Made by a program: the position numbers and the translations under genes. Below are positions 1-8,418 of a DNA stretch of 39,898 nucleotides, in pieces. This stretch comes from Bacteroides sp. (lineage in GTDB: Bacteria > Bacteroidota > Bacteroidia > Bacteroidales > Muribaculaceae), in assembly GCA_014801585.1 (NCBI GenBank), contig JAAVDX010000020.1, positions 1-39,898 of the forward strand, in the 5' to 3' direction. How positions within the stretch are numbered: the first letter of the stretch is position 1; every line of letters begins with the position of its first letter. The notes below the pieces were generated by a model. The model saw only the letters and a list, made by a program, of their open reading frames with translations. It was not told the origin of the DNA and made no database searches.

Positions 1-74
1 ACGTGGCCTACATTTTTCGCAATATTGAGGCTTGAAAAATTTGGCATAAATGATTGATAACCTGATAATTACAA

Positions 75-100
75 AGGCTTCCGACGGATGTCGAAAGCCT
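75..100 (-). terminator. Intrinsic terminator after tRNA-Cys
   Basis: On the minus strand, 5 nt after the tRNA discriminator base, an 11-bp stem with one G-U pair closes a 4-nt loop and is followed by a short T-rich run. It fits the 3' end of a single-gene tRNA transcript. Confidence 0.75.
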
Positions 101-105
101 AACGG

Positions 106-176
106 AGGTTCCAACCAGATTCGAACTGGTGTGAACGGTTTTGCAGACCGGTACCTAACCACTCGGACATGGAACC
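106..176 (-). tRNA. tRNA-Cys (anticodon GCA)
   Basis: Read on the minus strand this 71-nt segment folds as a cloverleaf. A perfect 7-bp acceptor stem joins GGTTCCA to TGGAACC, the T arm carries GTTCGAATC, and the anticodon loop CTGCAAA presents GCA. The discriminator base is U, the identity base expected for tRNA-Cys. The D stem is weak and the outermost anticodon-stem pair is a mismatch. The two bases after the discriminator are CC but the next is G, so the final A of CCA is not encoded and would be added by nucleotidyltransferase. The gene has its own promoter (241-271) and terminator (75-100), so it is a single-gene unit. Confidence 0.95.
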
Positions 177-240
177 ATATTTTTTGCAGCAGAGATTTCG
201 AGTCGTTGTTGGATTTACTATCTCCGTCTCTTTTGCGTTG

Positions 241-271
241 CAAAGTTAGTTATAATTTTTGAATCTGCAAA
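241..271 (-). promoter_or_regulatory. Bacteroidetes-type promoter for tRNA-Cys
   Basis: On the minus strand TTTG (268-271), a 19-bp spacer and TAACTTTG (241-248) match the Bacteroidetes primary-sigma consensus TTTG/N19-21/TAnnTTTG exactly. Transcription would start near 234, giving a leader of about 58 nt before the tRNA. It is the cleanest promoter in the window. Confidence 0.7.
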
Positions 272-353
272 ATTTTTAGTCGACTTTTTTATAGTCTAAT
301 GTTATTTTTCATTGGAGGGAGGTCGCTCTCAGGATGTCGGATGTAATATGTTG

Positions 354-401
354 AAAAGATAAATCCGTCGAAATCATATTATTCCGACGGATTTATCTTT
401 T
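354..401. terminator. Long perfect hairpin, likely terminator of the C10 protease gene
   Basis: A 17-bp perfect inverted repeat (354-370 with 385-401) encloses a 14-nt loop. The arms begin AAAA and end TTTT, so it could end transcription in both directions. It lies about 110 bp beyond the stop codon of the minus-strand C10 protease, with only the tRNA promoter beyond it. The rest of 177-512 holds the tRNA promoter and leader and one copy of the ATTTAAATTCAAACACT repeat (458-478). Confidence 0.7.
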
Positions 402-457
402 TATCTGTGAAGAGGTCTAACGTTCTTCATGAGCCAAATAAATCTCTCTTTGTGCTA

Positions 458-478
458 AAATCATTTAAATTCAAACAC
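458..478. repeat. Dispersed repeat copy 1 (core ATTTAAATTCAAACAC)
   Basis: This 21-nt block is the exact reverse complement of 15973-15993. With the following CTTTCTAA it also parallels 16019-16043. It is intergenic, between the C10 stop codon and its terminator. Its function is unknown. Confidence 0.5.
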
Positions 479-512
479 TTTCTAAATTTTGTCGGCTCAA
501 TTTAAGACCCGC

Positions 513-3500
513 TTATTTTACGAGGATTTTCTTACGCTCGGAAGTAATGTAGATACCGGCCGGCAATGTGCGGATGGCTTCGCGATCAGCACCATGCATC
601 ACGTGGCGACCGTCAATTGTAAAGATATCAACGAGTGCATCCTCGGCTTCGATACCATCTACGCTTACTTCATCCGATGTGGGCACTACGCGGATTTCAC
701 CATAATGGTTGAGGCCGATAGCCGGCAGTTCAAGCGTGTCAGTAGCCGGATCAATTACCTGATGGAGAATCCAGTTGTGGTCGACAATGACGATGACCTC
801 AATGTTTTTGCCTGCCGGTGCGTTGAATTTCACTGAGAGAGGAGTTGCGAAATTCATGCGATATGGAGAGTAGGGCTGACCTGTCGACGGATCGATATCA
901 AGACCTGATTCAATACCGATGCCTTCATCAAGTTTGAAGATCCATGCCGGAGTGCGCATCCCGCTCCAGCCTTTCACTGCATACCAGTCTTCGATAAGCG
1001 ATTGGTCAACGTTGAGCCAGATATTATTTAGAGCACCGGGGAAGATCTCATTTGCAAAGGGTATGATAGTCTTCGACTCAGAGATGAAGTTGCGGAGAGC
1101 ATTATCGGAGTAGAAAGTGCCCGGGTCAAGGCGAGTGATCGTCTCAGGCAGAGTCACATCAGTAGCCGACGAGAATGTGAACGCATTATTGCGGAGAGCT
1201 TTTACGTGCAGACCTTCGATGTCGGAAGGTACTGTTATCTCGCCTGTATAGGGATCGCCCTCGGGTGCGACAACTACCGCTTCCTTATTATCGCGAGAAG
1301 TCTCAATATAGGCGATACCCTCTTCACTGGTCTTGATCTTCGAATTGACAATCATCGGAGTCGGCGCGGAATAAATTGTGCCGTCTTCGCCCACCACTCT
1401 CCAGAGATATTCGCCGGGAGCGAGGCCAAGGTCGCTCGGACGGATATTCAATCTGCCATCATAATTTCCGGGAATGGTCACGGTATACGAAAGCGGAAGA
1501 GTCTCAATTACCTCTAAGTTGTTGATGTTAAGAATTTCAAAGTGGAAGCTTATCTTGTGCGACGTAAAGTCAATATTCTTTATAGAGAAATTGAGCGGAG
1601 ACGCCTTCCCTTCAGTGAAGAAGCAAGGGGTCAGACGGTCTACGTATACGTCATCAATAATAAATGCGCAATCGACCGACTTGGTAGTCACCTTGACATT
1701 GTCGAGATATATTTTCTCAATGTCCATTATAGAGAAGTTATAGGTCGCGTCGGGAAGAGCCTCGGTAAAAGTAATCTCAATATTTGTTGATTCCCCGGCA
1801 GGCACCATGAATTTATTGGTGACGGAAGTTGCACCTCCGAATTCATCCTCTGTATCCATCAGTGTGAATGAGAGTTCGCCGTTGAAGTCACCTTTGCCTA
1901 CATTGACTACCGGTATACGGACCGGTTTGTCAAGATTACCGTAAACTACAGAAGTAAACTCCGGAGTACCAAAGATAAGATGAGCCGTATAATCTTCCGA
2001 CGGACCGAGATTACGATAAGTAAGCTTGCCGTTGGCTACGGTCAGTTCCACATAGTTCTGTTTTCCGAGCGGAACAGGAATCTCTTCCCACACGTTGCCG
2101 TGGTCGGCCGAGCGGCAGACGAGAGTTATATGATAGACGCCATCCTCAAGTCCCGTAATGGCACCGCAGGTAAGACCATTGTAGCCATACATGGATTCAA
2201 GTCTGACGGCAGAGCCACAGTCTTTATATACAGGTTCGCCGTTTCCGTCAGCGGGAGTAATCTTAATGCCGGGTTGGACATTGATGGTATATCCATAAGG
2301 ATTATAGATATAATCACCATCTTCACCATCGCGGATTTCAAAATTATTGCCGCCTGCATAGTAGAACCCCCCGGAGCAATACAGTCCGTACTGTGTCGGT
2401 TCGGAAGAAGACGTGCCGGGCTTAATACCGACAAGTATACATTGTCCCGAGGTGTAGCCCTCTTCATAAGAACCGATGCCACCGCTTGCCGGATTAAGAG
2501 CAGTCAGAAGGAAATATCCATCTTCATATCCTCCCCAACCCCAGTTGAAGTGGAAATATTCATTTTCATCATAGCCGTCGCATACGAAAGCATGCCCCCC
2601 TTGCGGGGATGAACCGGAGTAATACACGGGGCGCTTGGCTGCCAATTCCTGATAGACGATTTCATTCCATTCCTTTTGAGGAATAAAGTCTTTGAAAAGC
2701 ATCTTTACGTTCGGGTCATACTTAAAATAACGGGTGAGTGCTGTCTGAACATTAAAACTATAGGCTCCGCTTGCCCATGCGGAATACGTCATGTTGACAC
2801 CTGCACCACACTGACGCATAAGAGTTGCAACGGCATCAGCCTGAGCGGCAGTGTAGTTGCCTTTCTCATACACGTCAAGCATCTGACGCCAATTATAGGT
2901 AGTACCGTCGAAAGTCACGCCGGCATTTGACCCCACAGGCTTATCGGGCCACTTATGATAATTCAAGATCTGAGCATAGGCAGTGGCCACACAACCCGTC
3001 ACGGCCTGCCCGTACTGAGTCTGCGGACAAAGCAGATTGTATGGACTGTCCTGATTCCACTTCGTAGTGACAAGCGGCTCGATAGGTTCGCGGTGAGCTC
3101 GCAGAGGTGCATTTGATGTGCCGAATCCATCGGGAAGCAGGGGCGCGTAATGCTCCATCTGGTTTGCATATCCGTCGAGCCAGTTTTTCATGTTTGACGG
3201 TATTTTATTCTCATCAAACCGTCCGGAATTGGAGTATCCCAATACGGCAGGAAATTTATCATCAGCCGAAACTATTACATATCCCTCCGAATCATTAAAA
3301 ACATAGAATAGGGGTGATGCGTCGCCTTGGCGGGTATAAGCAAGACTGAGCGAGGCCTGAGCAGATTGAGCGTTAGCCGCACGGCGCACTCCGGCATGAT
3401 TTCCGCAAAGGAAAATAGCCGCTTCCTCAGAGGCCTTCTCCGGAGATACGGGAGCGCACCAGGCAATGCCTGGTGCCATCAATGACGCAGCGAGCAAAAA

Positions 3501-3539
3501 AAGAGCCTTCCCTGAAGGTGGATTGTGGAATTTGATCAT
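513..3539 (-). CDS. Secreted C10 (streptopain-type) cysteine protease with C-terminal repeat and sorting-type regions
   Basis: A 1008-residue secreted protein with a signal peptide (about 1-29) and a Spi-type prodomain (about 30-130, with SEGYVIVSADD typical of the family). The papain-like C10 peptidase core follows: the nucleophile is Cys183 in TGCVATAYAQ and the base is His316 in GGHAFVCDGYD, followed by FNWGWGGYEDGYF. Beyond about 380 are beta-rich Ig-like regions, then about 750-860 a BspA-like leucine-rich repeat stretch (ITVPSDIEGL, VTLPETITRL). The C terminus (IDGRHVM...LPAGIYI) resembles short cell-surface sorting or T9SS-type tails. All catalytic residues are present, so it is probably active after prodomain removal. 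The substrate is unknown; host or dietary protein is an inference. It is transcribed alone, divergently from kdsB. Confidence 0.9.
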   Translation of the reverse strand: MIKFHNPPSGKALFLLAASLMAPGIAWCAPVSPEKASEEAAIFLCGNHAGVRRAANAQSAQASLSLAYTRQGDASPLFYVFNDSEGYVIVSADDKFPAVLGYSNSGRFDENKIPSNMKNWLDGYANQMEHYAPLLPDGFGTSNAPLRAHREPIEPLVTTKWNQDSPYNLLCPQTQYGQAVTGCVATAYAQILNYHKWPDKPVGSNAGVTFDGTTYNWRQMLDVYEKGNYTAAQADAVATLMRQCGAGVNMTYSAWASGAYSFNVQTALTRYFKYDPNVKMLFKDFIPQKEWNEIVYQELAAKRPVYYSGSSPQGGHAFVCDGYDENEYFHFNWGWGGYEDGYFLLTALNPASGGIGSYEEGYTSGQCILVGIKPGTSSSEPTQYGLYCSGGFYYAGGNNFEIRDGEDGDYIYNPYGYTINVQPGIKITPADGNGEPVYKDCGSAVRLESMYGYNGLTCGAITGLEDGVYHITLVCRSADHGNVWEEIPVPLGKQNYVELTVANGKLTYRNLGPSEDYTAHLIFGTPEFTSVVYGNLDKPVRIPVVNVGKGDFNGELSFTLMDTEDEFGGATSVTNKFMVPAGESTNIEITFTEALPDATYNFSIMDIEKIYLDNVKVTTKSVDCAFIIDDVYVDRLTPCFFTEGKASPLNFSIKNIDFTSHKISFHFEILNINNLEVIETLPLSYTVTIPGNYDGRLNIRPSDLGLAPGEYLWRVVGEDGTIYSAPTPMIVNSKIKTSEEGIAYIETSRDNKEAVVVAPEGDPYTGEITVPSDIEGLHVKALRNNAFTFSSATDVTLPETITRLDPGTFYSDNALRNFISESKTIIPFANEIFPGALNNIWLNVDQSLIEDWYAVKGWSGMRTPAWIFKLDEGIGIESGLDIDPSTGQPYSPYRMNFATPLSVKFNAPAGKNIEVIVIVDHNWILHQVIDPATDTLELPAIGLNHYGEIRVVPTSDEVSVDGIEAEDALVDIFTIDGRHVMHGADREAIRTLPAGIYITSERKKILVK

Positions 3540-3657
3540 CTTTAAGTCAAAGTTAAATATAGTTCTGAACCGGGAAATATATCCGAATCAGATGAATATT
3601 AGTAAGAGGTAATGATTCATTATCGGAAAGAATCAGAAATTCTCTCCAACATTTTCA

Positions 3658-3687
3658 CAAAGTTAATAATAAAAATCATTAACTTTG
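3658..3687. promoter_or_regulatory. Palindromic divergent promoter region between the C10 protease and kdsB
   Basis: The repeat AAAGTTAAT (3659-3667) and ATTAACTTT (3678-3686) forms a 9-bp palindrome with a 10-bp spacer. Each arm carries a TAACTTTG -7 box: 3680-3687 on the plus strand toward kdsB and 3658-3665 on the minus strand toward the protease. Neither has a convincing TTTG at -33. The two boxes are too close for two polymerases to bind at once. Confidence 0.4.
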
Positions 3688-3721
3688 TATTTTAAAGCAT
3701 AAAAAATTGACTTTTTATCAA

Positions 3722-4504
3722 ATGAATACTCTTATTATAACCCCGGCTCGATATGACTCCACCCGATTCCCCGGCAAGCCCCTCGCTCAACTGGGTGGCA
3801 GAGAGATAATTCTCCGGGTGATGGATCGCATCACACAGGCAGGATATCCGGCCGTAGTGGCCACCGACGACGAGCGCATTCTCACATCAGTCGAGGGCGC
3901 CGGATATCAGGCTGTGATGACCTCCCGCAGTCATCACAGTGGTACTGATCGTGTCTGTGAAGCTCTCGGGTCAGTGGAATCAGCCACAGGTGAGAAATAT
4001 GATATAGTGATAAATGTGCAAGGCGACGAACCCTTTATCGACACTGATCAGATCCGACTTTTAGAATCATGTTTTGAGGATCCATCCGTAGATATTGCCA
4101 CTCTTTCCCGGCCCTTCCCGAAGGGAGGAGATATAAAATTGCTGGAAGATCCCAATCTCGTAAAACTCGTAAAATCACCCCAAGGAAACGCTCTCTACTT
4201 TTCCAGAAGTATCATACCCTATATAAGAGGAGTCGATAAGGAGGAATGGACCGCACGTCATCAATTTCATACTCATATAGGCGTCTACGGATATCGTGCG
4301 GAAGTGCTTCGCGAGATAACGCAACTTCCCCGTACTCCCCTTGAAAAGGCTGAATCACTTGAGCAGCTCAGATGGCTTGAAAACGGCTATTCAATCCGGG
4401 TGGCGGAGAGCAATAGCAGCAACATAGGGATTGATACCCCCGAAGATCTTGCAGCGGCTGAGGTGTATCTTCAGGAAATCTCGCAGCGACAGAACAAAGC
4501 TTAA
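3722..4504 (+). CDS. kdsB: 3-deoxy-manno-octulosonate cytidylyltransferase (CMP-Kdo synthetase)
   Basis: Activates Kdo with CTP to CMP-Kdo, the donor used to build the lipid A inner core; cytoplasmic. The N terminus IITPARYDSTRFPGKPL is the nucleotide-binding signature of KdsB. VINVQGDEPFID, with the metal-binding Asp, and the HIGVYGYR and PLEKAESLEQLRWLENG blocks also fit the family. I place the start at the ATG at 3722 (260 residues) because an upstream in-frame TTG at 3707 adds five residues before the conserved MNTLIITPARY. No Shine-Dalgarno is visible, as is normal in this phylum. It lies divergent to the C10 protease. The next gene, pfp, has its own promoter. Confidence 0.95.
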   Translation: MNTLIITPARYDSTRFPGKPLAQLGGREIILRVMDRITQAGYPAVVATDDERILTSVEGAGYQAVMTSRSHHSGTDRVCEALGSVESATGEKYDIVINVQGDEPFIDTDQIRLLESCFEDPSVDIATLSRPFPKGGDIKLLEDPNLVKLVKSPQGNALYFSRSIIPYIRGVDKEEWTARHQFHTHIGVYGYRAEVLREITQLPRTPLEKAESLEQLRWLENGYSIRVAESNSSNIGIDTPEDLAAAEVYLQEISQRQNKA

Positions 4505-4508
4505 GACA

Positions 4509-4529
4509 ATTCGAGACCGGTCGTCGAAT
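4509..4529 (+). terminator. Possible terminator hairpin after kdsB
   Basis: ATTCGA (4509-4514) pairs with TCGAAT (4524-4529) around an inner GACCGGTC palindrome, 5 bp after the kdsB stop. An A-run then T-run follows about 7 nt later. The U tail is displaced, so efficiency is uncertain. Confidence 0.35.
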
Positions 4530-4555
4530 CTCAACCAAAAAAATTTTTTAAATAA

Positions 4556-4586
4556 TTGGCTGGCAAAGGAAAATTTAGTAACTTTG
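4556..4586 (+). promoter_or_regulatory. Promoter for PPi-phosphofructokinase
   Basis: TTGG (4556-4559), 19 bp, then TAACTTTG (4579-4586). The start would be near 4592, leaving a leader of about 127 nt that contains two small hairpins (TTGAC/GTCAA near 4600-4620 and CCGA/TCGG near 4631-4641). Confidence 0.65.
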
Positions 4587-4718
4587 CAACATCAAAGAAT
4601 TTGACTGTCCTTCGGGTCAATCTTAAGGCAACCGAATCTTCGGAAATACAGGTATAAATCAAGTCGGCCGGAAGGATTAAAGAAAGATTTACATAAGGCA
4701 AAAAGATAGAAAACACAG

Positions 4719-6374
4719 ATGAAAAAAAGTGCACTTCAGAGAGTACGCGCTGAATATCAGCCGAAGCTCCCCAAGGCTCTTCAGGGCCCCGTAAAACTCA
4801 AGGTAGGTGAGCCGACACAGTCAGTTGCTGACCAGGAAGAGATCAAGTCATTGTTCCCCAATACTTATGGCCTTCCGGTAGTAGAATTCGTAGAAAACGA
4901 CAAGCCCGAGCGCGTTGAAGAGCCTTTCAACGTAGGCATTATTCTTTCCGGCGGACAGGCTCCCGGCGGCCACAATGTCGTCAGCGGCATCTTCGACGGC
5001 ATCAAGAGCCTCAACAAGGAATGTCGTCTCTATGGCTTCCTCATGGGTCCCTCCGGCTTCATCAATCATCAGTATATGGAACTCACAGCCGGTTACATCA
5101 AAGAATATCGCAACACCGGCGGTTTTGACATCATCGGTTCCGGACGTACAAAACTTGAGACTCCCGAACAGTTTGATGCCGGTCTGAAAGTGCTTAAGGA
5201 GCTTAATATCAAGGCTCTTGTAATTATCGGAGGCGACGATTCCAATACAAATGCAGCCGTACTCGCCGAATATTATAAGGCAAATGGCGCAGACATTCAG
5301 GTAATCGGTGTGCCCAAGACTATCGACGGCGACCTTAAGAACGAATGGATCGAGACATCCTTCGGTTTCGATACAGCCTGCAAGGTATATTCCGAAGTTA
5401 TTGGCAACATCCAGCGCGACTGTAACTCCGCAAAGAAATACTATCATTTCATCAAACTCATGGGACGTTCAGCATCCCATATCGCTCTCGAATGTGCACT
5501 TGAGACACAGCCCAACGTCTGCCTCATCTCCGAGGAAGTCGCTGCGAAGCGCATGACTCTCGACAACATCGTCAGCCAGATCTGCTACGTAGTTGCTGAG
5601 CGTGCCAAACTTGGTTGGAACTTCGGTACGGTTCTCGTGCCCGAAGGTCTCATTGAGTTTATCCCCTCAATGAAACTGCTCATCTCCGAACTCAACGAAG
5701 TGCTCGTAGACCACGCCGGCGAACTCGAAGGTCTTGACGAACTCGAAAAACTCGAATGTATCCATTCTCACCTTACTCCGGAATGTGCCGCCCTCTATAA
5801 ATCACTTCCGAAGAACATTGCCCTTCAGCTTAGCCTCGACCGCGACAGCCACGGCAACGTGCAGGTGTCTCTTATCGAGACAGAAAGCCTCCTTTCAGAG
5901 ATGGTTGCCAAGCGTCTTGAAGAGATGGCAGAGCAAGGACAGTACAGCGGTAAGTTTGCCGCTCAGCACCACTTCTTCGGCTACGAAGGACGCTGCGCTG
6001 ATCCGACCAACTTTGATGCTGACTACACCTACGCTCTCGGCTTCAATGCCGCCATGCTTATCAACTCCGGTCTTACCGGCTACATGTCGAGCGTGCGCAA
6101 TCTTACAGAAAAGCCCGAAAACTGGATCGCAGGCGGTATCCCCATCACAATGATGATGAATATGGAGCGTCGTCATGGCAAGATGAAGCCCGTAATCCAG
6201 AAAGCCCTTGTCAACCTCAATGGCCGCCCGTATCTGAAATACGCTTCAATGCGTGAGACTCTGGCTCTGAATACTCTCTATCAGTATCCCGGTCCGATTC
6301 AATACTTCGGTCCCGCCGAGATTTGCGACCGTCCGTCGATGACTCTCCTTCTTGAACACGATAAGGAAATCTAA
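4719..6374 (+). CDS. pfp: Diphosphate--fructose-6-phosphate 1-phosphotransferase (PPi-PFK, long type)
   Basis: Interconverts fructose 6-phosphate and fructose 1,6-bisphosphate using pyrophosphate, the reversible glycolytic step used in place of an ATP-PFK in many anaerobes. It has 551 residues, the length of the long PPi-PFK group. LSGGQAPGGHN (77-86) is the phosphate loop. GGDDSNTNAA (171-180) has Asp rather than Gly at the position that blocks ATP and marks PPi use. PKTIDGDLKNEW (199-210) carries the catalytic Asp residues and the PPi-type Lys. MGRSASHIALECAL and FFGYEGRCADPTNFDADY fit the sugar-phosphate site. It appears monocistronic, with a promoter at 4556-4586 and a terminator at 6404-6451. 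Pyrophosphate made by biosynthesis, including by KdsB, would supply the donor. Confidence 0.95.
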   Translation: MKKSALQRVRAEYQPKLPKALQGPVKLKVGEPTQSVADQEEIKSLFPNTYGLPVVEFVENDKPERVEEPFNVGIILSGGQAPGGHNVVSGIFDGIKSLNKECRLYGFLMGPSGFINHQYMELTAGYIKEYRNTGGFDIIGSGRTKLETPEQFDAGLKVLKELNIKALVIIGGDDSNTNAAVLAEYYKANGADIQVIGVPKTIDGDLKNEWIETSFGFDTACKVYSEVIGNIQRDCNSAKKYYHFIKLMGRSASHIALECALETQPNVCLISEEVAAKRMTLDNIVSQICYVVAERAKLGWNFGTVLVPEGLIEFIPSMKLLISELNEVLVDHAGELEGLDELEKLECIHSHLTPECAALYKSLPKNIALQLSLDRDSHGNVQVSLIETESLLSEMVAKRLEEMAEQGQYSGKFAAQHHFFGYEGRCADPTNFDADYTYALGFNAAMLINSGLTGYMSSVRNLTEKPENWIAGGIPITMMMNMERRHGKMKPVIQKALVNLNGRPYLKYASMRETLALNTLYQYPGPIQYFGPAEICDRPSMTLLLEHDKEI

Positions 6375-6403
6375 TCCTTAAGAAGATATAAAAATCCTGA
6401 TAA

Positions 6404-6451
6404 ATGCCCCGTCAGCCCCTTTACGGCCGATGGGGCATGTCATTTTTATTT
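6404..6451 (+). terminator. Intrinsic terminator after pfp
   Basis: ATGCCCC (6404-6410) pairs with GGGGCAT (6432-6438), with further inner pairing, followed by CATTTTTATTT. The TTTG of the next promoter begins inside this T tract. Confidence 0.75.
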
Positions 6452-6480
6452 GGCAATACGCGGATTTATTAGTAATTTCG
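6449..6480 (+). promoter_or_regulatory. Promoter for the MFS transporter
   Basis: TTTG (6449-6452), 20 bp, TAATTTCG (6473-6480; one mismatch to TAnnTTTG). The leader of about 110 nt contains a GC-rich hairpin at 6528-6553 (GAAAG-GGGG paired with CCCC-CTTTC), which could affect translation or stability. Confidence 0.55.
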
Positions 6481-6599
6481 CAAGATGAAATTCTGAAGCC
6501 GTAATGAAAAGGCGGATTCAATTTTCTGAAAGAGGGGCTCATCCCCGGCTTTCATCCAAGAGCAACTGAAGAAACTTTAATAACTTAACATCATAGCTT

Positions 6600-8333
6600 A
6601 TGGCATCAACGACACTCTCCGCAGTGGCGGGCAAAGGCGAACTGCTGCGCGACAAAGCCTGGGCCCGTTGGACAGCCCTCGGACTTCTCGCGTTCGCAAT
6701 GTTCTGCTCCTACGTCTTTATGGACGTGCTTTCTCCTATCAAAGACCTCTTGCAGCAGGAACGCGGGTGGAACTCCACGGCGTTCGGCACAATGCAGGGC
6801 TCGGAAACATTTCTTAATGTCTTTATTTTCTTCCTGATTTTTGCCGGTATTATACTCGACAAAATGGGAGTACGCTTCACCGCAGTCCTCTCCGGATGTG
6901 TGATGCTTGTGGGCGCCGTTATCAACTGGTATGCTCTTACCGACGCTTTCCAGGCAAGCTCTCTGCAAGTGTGGTTTACTCAGCATCTCAACTACATCCC
7001 CGTATTTGACGAACTCGGAGTCTCCCCCTTCTATGAGGGTATGCCGGCATCAGCCAAGTTCTCAGCTATCGGCTTCATGATTTTCGGTTGTGGCGTGGAG
7101 ATGGCAGGCATCACCGTCAGCCGAGGCATCGTCAAATGGTTTAAAGGCCGCGAGATGGCTCTCGCTATGGGCTCCGAGATGGCTTTGGCCCGTCTGGGTG
7201 TGGCAACCTGTATGATCTTCTCTCCGATGTTTGCTACGATGGGCGGCACGATCGATGTGTCACGTTCCGTAGCGTTCGGCGTAGTTCTCCTCATGATTGC
7301 TCTCATCATGTTTATTGTATATTTCTTCATGGATCGCAAACTTGATGCGCAGTCCGGAGAAGCCGAGGAAAAAGATGATCCCTTCAAAATTTCCGATCTC
7401 GGTAAGATCCTTTCAAGCCTTGGATTCTGGCTTGTGGCTCTTCTTTGTGTGCTCTACTATTCCGCAATTTTCCCCTTCCAGAAATATGCGGTCAACATGC
7501 TTCAGTGTAACATCGAATTCTCCCCGCTCCCCGAAGGTTCATTCTGGGCTACAGAGGCTGTCACCTATATTCAGTACGTTATAATGCTCATCGTGGCTGC
7601 AACGGCTTTTGCCGGCAACTTCGCCAAGAATAAAGGTATGAAAGCCACGCTGTTTGCAATTTCGATAATCAGCCTGATCATCTATTGTTGGATGGGTTAT
7701 CAGAAGCAGAGCGCCGGAGCGATCTTTGCAGTATTCCCGCTTCTCGCCGTCGGTATCACCCCGATCTTAGGCAAATTTGTCGACTATAAGGGAAAAGCCG
7801 CCTCGATGCTCGTGCTCGGTTCATTGCTGCTTATTGCATGCCATCTGACTTTTGCCTTCATTCTGCCTATGTTCAAGGGTAATGCAGCCGGTGGTGTGAT
7901 AGTAGCTTATGTCACAATCCTTGTGCTCGGAGCTTCATTCTCTCTGGTGCCTGCCTCCCTTTGGCCTTCAGTGCCCAAACTGGTTGATGCAAAAATTATC
8001 GGTTCGGCTTATGCCCTTATATTCTGGATTCAGAATATCGGTCTATGGCTCTTCCCCATGTTAATCGGTAAGGTGCTGACTTCTACAAATACCGACATCG
8101 AACAGCAGGTAGCAGCCGGCACAATGACAGAAGAAGTGGCATCCGTAAGCTACAACTATACCTGGGCGCTCGTGATGCTCGCCGGACTTGGTGTAGCCGC
8201 CCTCCTTATCGGCCTTTATCTTAAGATAGTCGACAAGAAGAAGCATCTTGGTCTCGAACTTCCCAACGTAGCTCAGTCAGAATCGCAGAAAGATATGATA
8301 GAGACTGCAGAAATTGAGGCTGCAGAGGAATAA
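6600..8333 (+). CDS. Major facilitator superfamily transporter, MFSD1-like
   Basis: A 577-residue inner-membrane carrier with about 12 hydrophobic helices in two halves; a charged cytoplasmic stretch (about 243-262, KLDAQSGEAEEKDD) lies between them. FAGIILDKMGVRF is the MFS motif-A loop after TM2. RGIVKWFKGREMALAMG and, in the second half, SLVPASLWPSVPK with GSAYALIFWIQNIGLWLFP resemble my recollection of animal lysosomal MFSD1 (WFKGKE; ALWP; GTAYG..QS.QNLG), a dipeptide uniporter. If the resemblance is real, a dipeptide or small-peptide substrate is possible; this is inference and the substrate is not shown. The C terminus is acidic. It has its own promoter and a hairpin terminator, so co-regulation with pfp is not implied. 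Confidence 0.8.
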   Translation: MASTTLSAVAGKGELLRDKAWARWTALGLLAFAMFCSYVFMDVLSPIKDLLQQERGWNSTAFGTMQGSETFLNVFIFFLIFAGIILDKMGVRFTAVLSGCVMLVGAVINWYALTDAFQASSLQVWFTQHLNYIPVFDELGVSPFYEGMPASAKFSAIGFMIFGCGVEMAGITVSRGIVKWFKGREMALAMGSEMALARLGVATCMIFSPMFATMGGTIDVSRSVAFGVVLLMIALIMFIVYFFMDRKLDAQSGEAEEKDDPFKISDLGKILSSLGFWLVALLCVLYYSAIFPFQKYAVNMLQCNIEFSPLPEGSFWATEAVTYIQYVIMLIVAATAFAGNFAKNKGMKATLFAISIISLIIYCWMGYQKQSAGAIFAVFPLLAVGITPILGKFVDYKGKAASMLVLGSLLLIACHLTFAFILPMFKGNAAGGVIVAYVTILVLGASFSLVPASLWPSVPKLVDAKIIGSAYALIFWIQNIGLWLFPMLIGKVLTSTNTDIEQQVAAGTMTEEVASVSYNYTWALVMLAGLGVAALLIGLYLKIVDKKKHLGLELPNVAQSESQKDMIETAEIEAAEE

Positions 8334-8364
8334 AAATCATTATTTCGACGTTATATATGTATAA

Positions 8365-8394
8365 CGGGCGGGGTCGACGACTCGACTCCGCCCG
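8365..8394 (+). terminator. Terminator-like hairpin after the MFS gene
   Basis: A 13-bp stem (8365-8377 with 8382-8394, one G-T pair) with a CGAC loop, very GC-rich. No real T tract follows, so some read-through into the next gene 24 bp downstream is possible. Confidence 0.6.
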
Positions 8395-8418
8395 AATTCA
8401 TATAAATCCCACCTCCTT

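Noticed and set aside
1..74. Possible end of another gene at the left edge
   Set aside because: No frame with coding character reaches the edge; I see only AT-rich DNA beyond the tRNA terminator.
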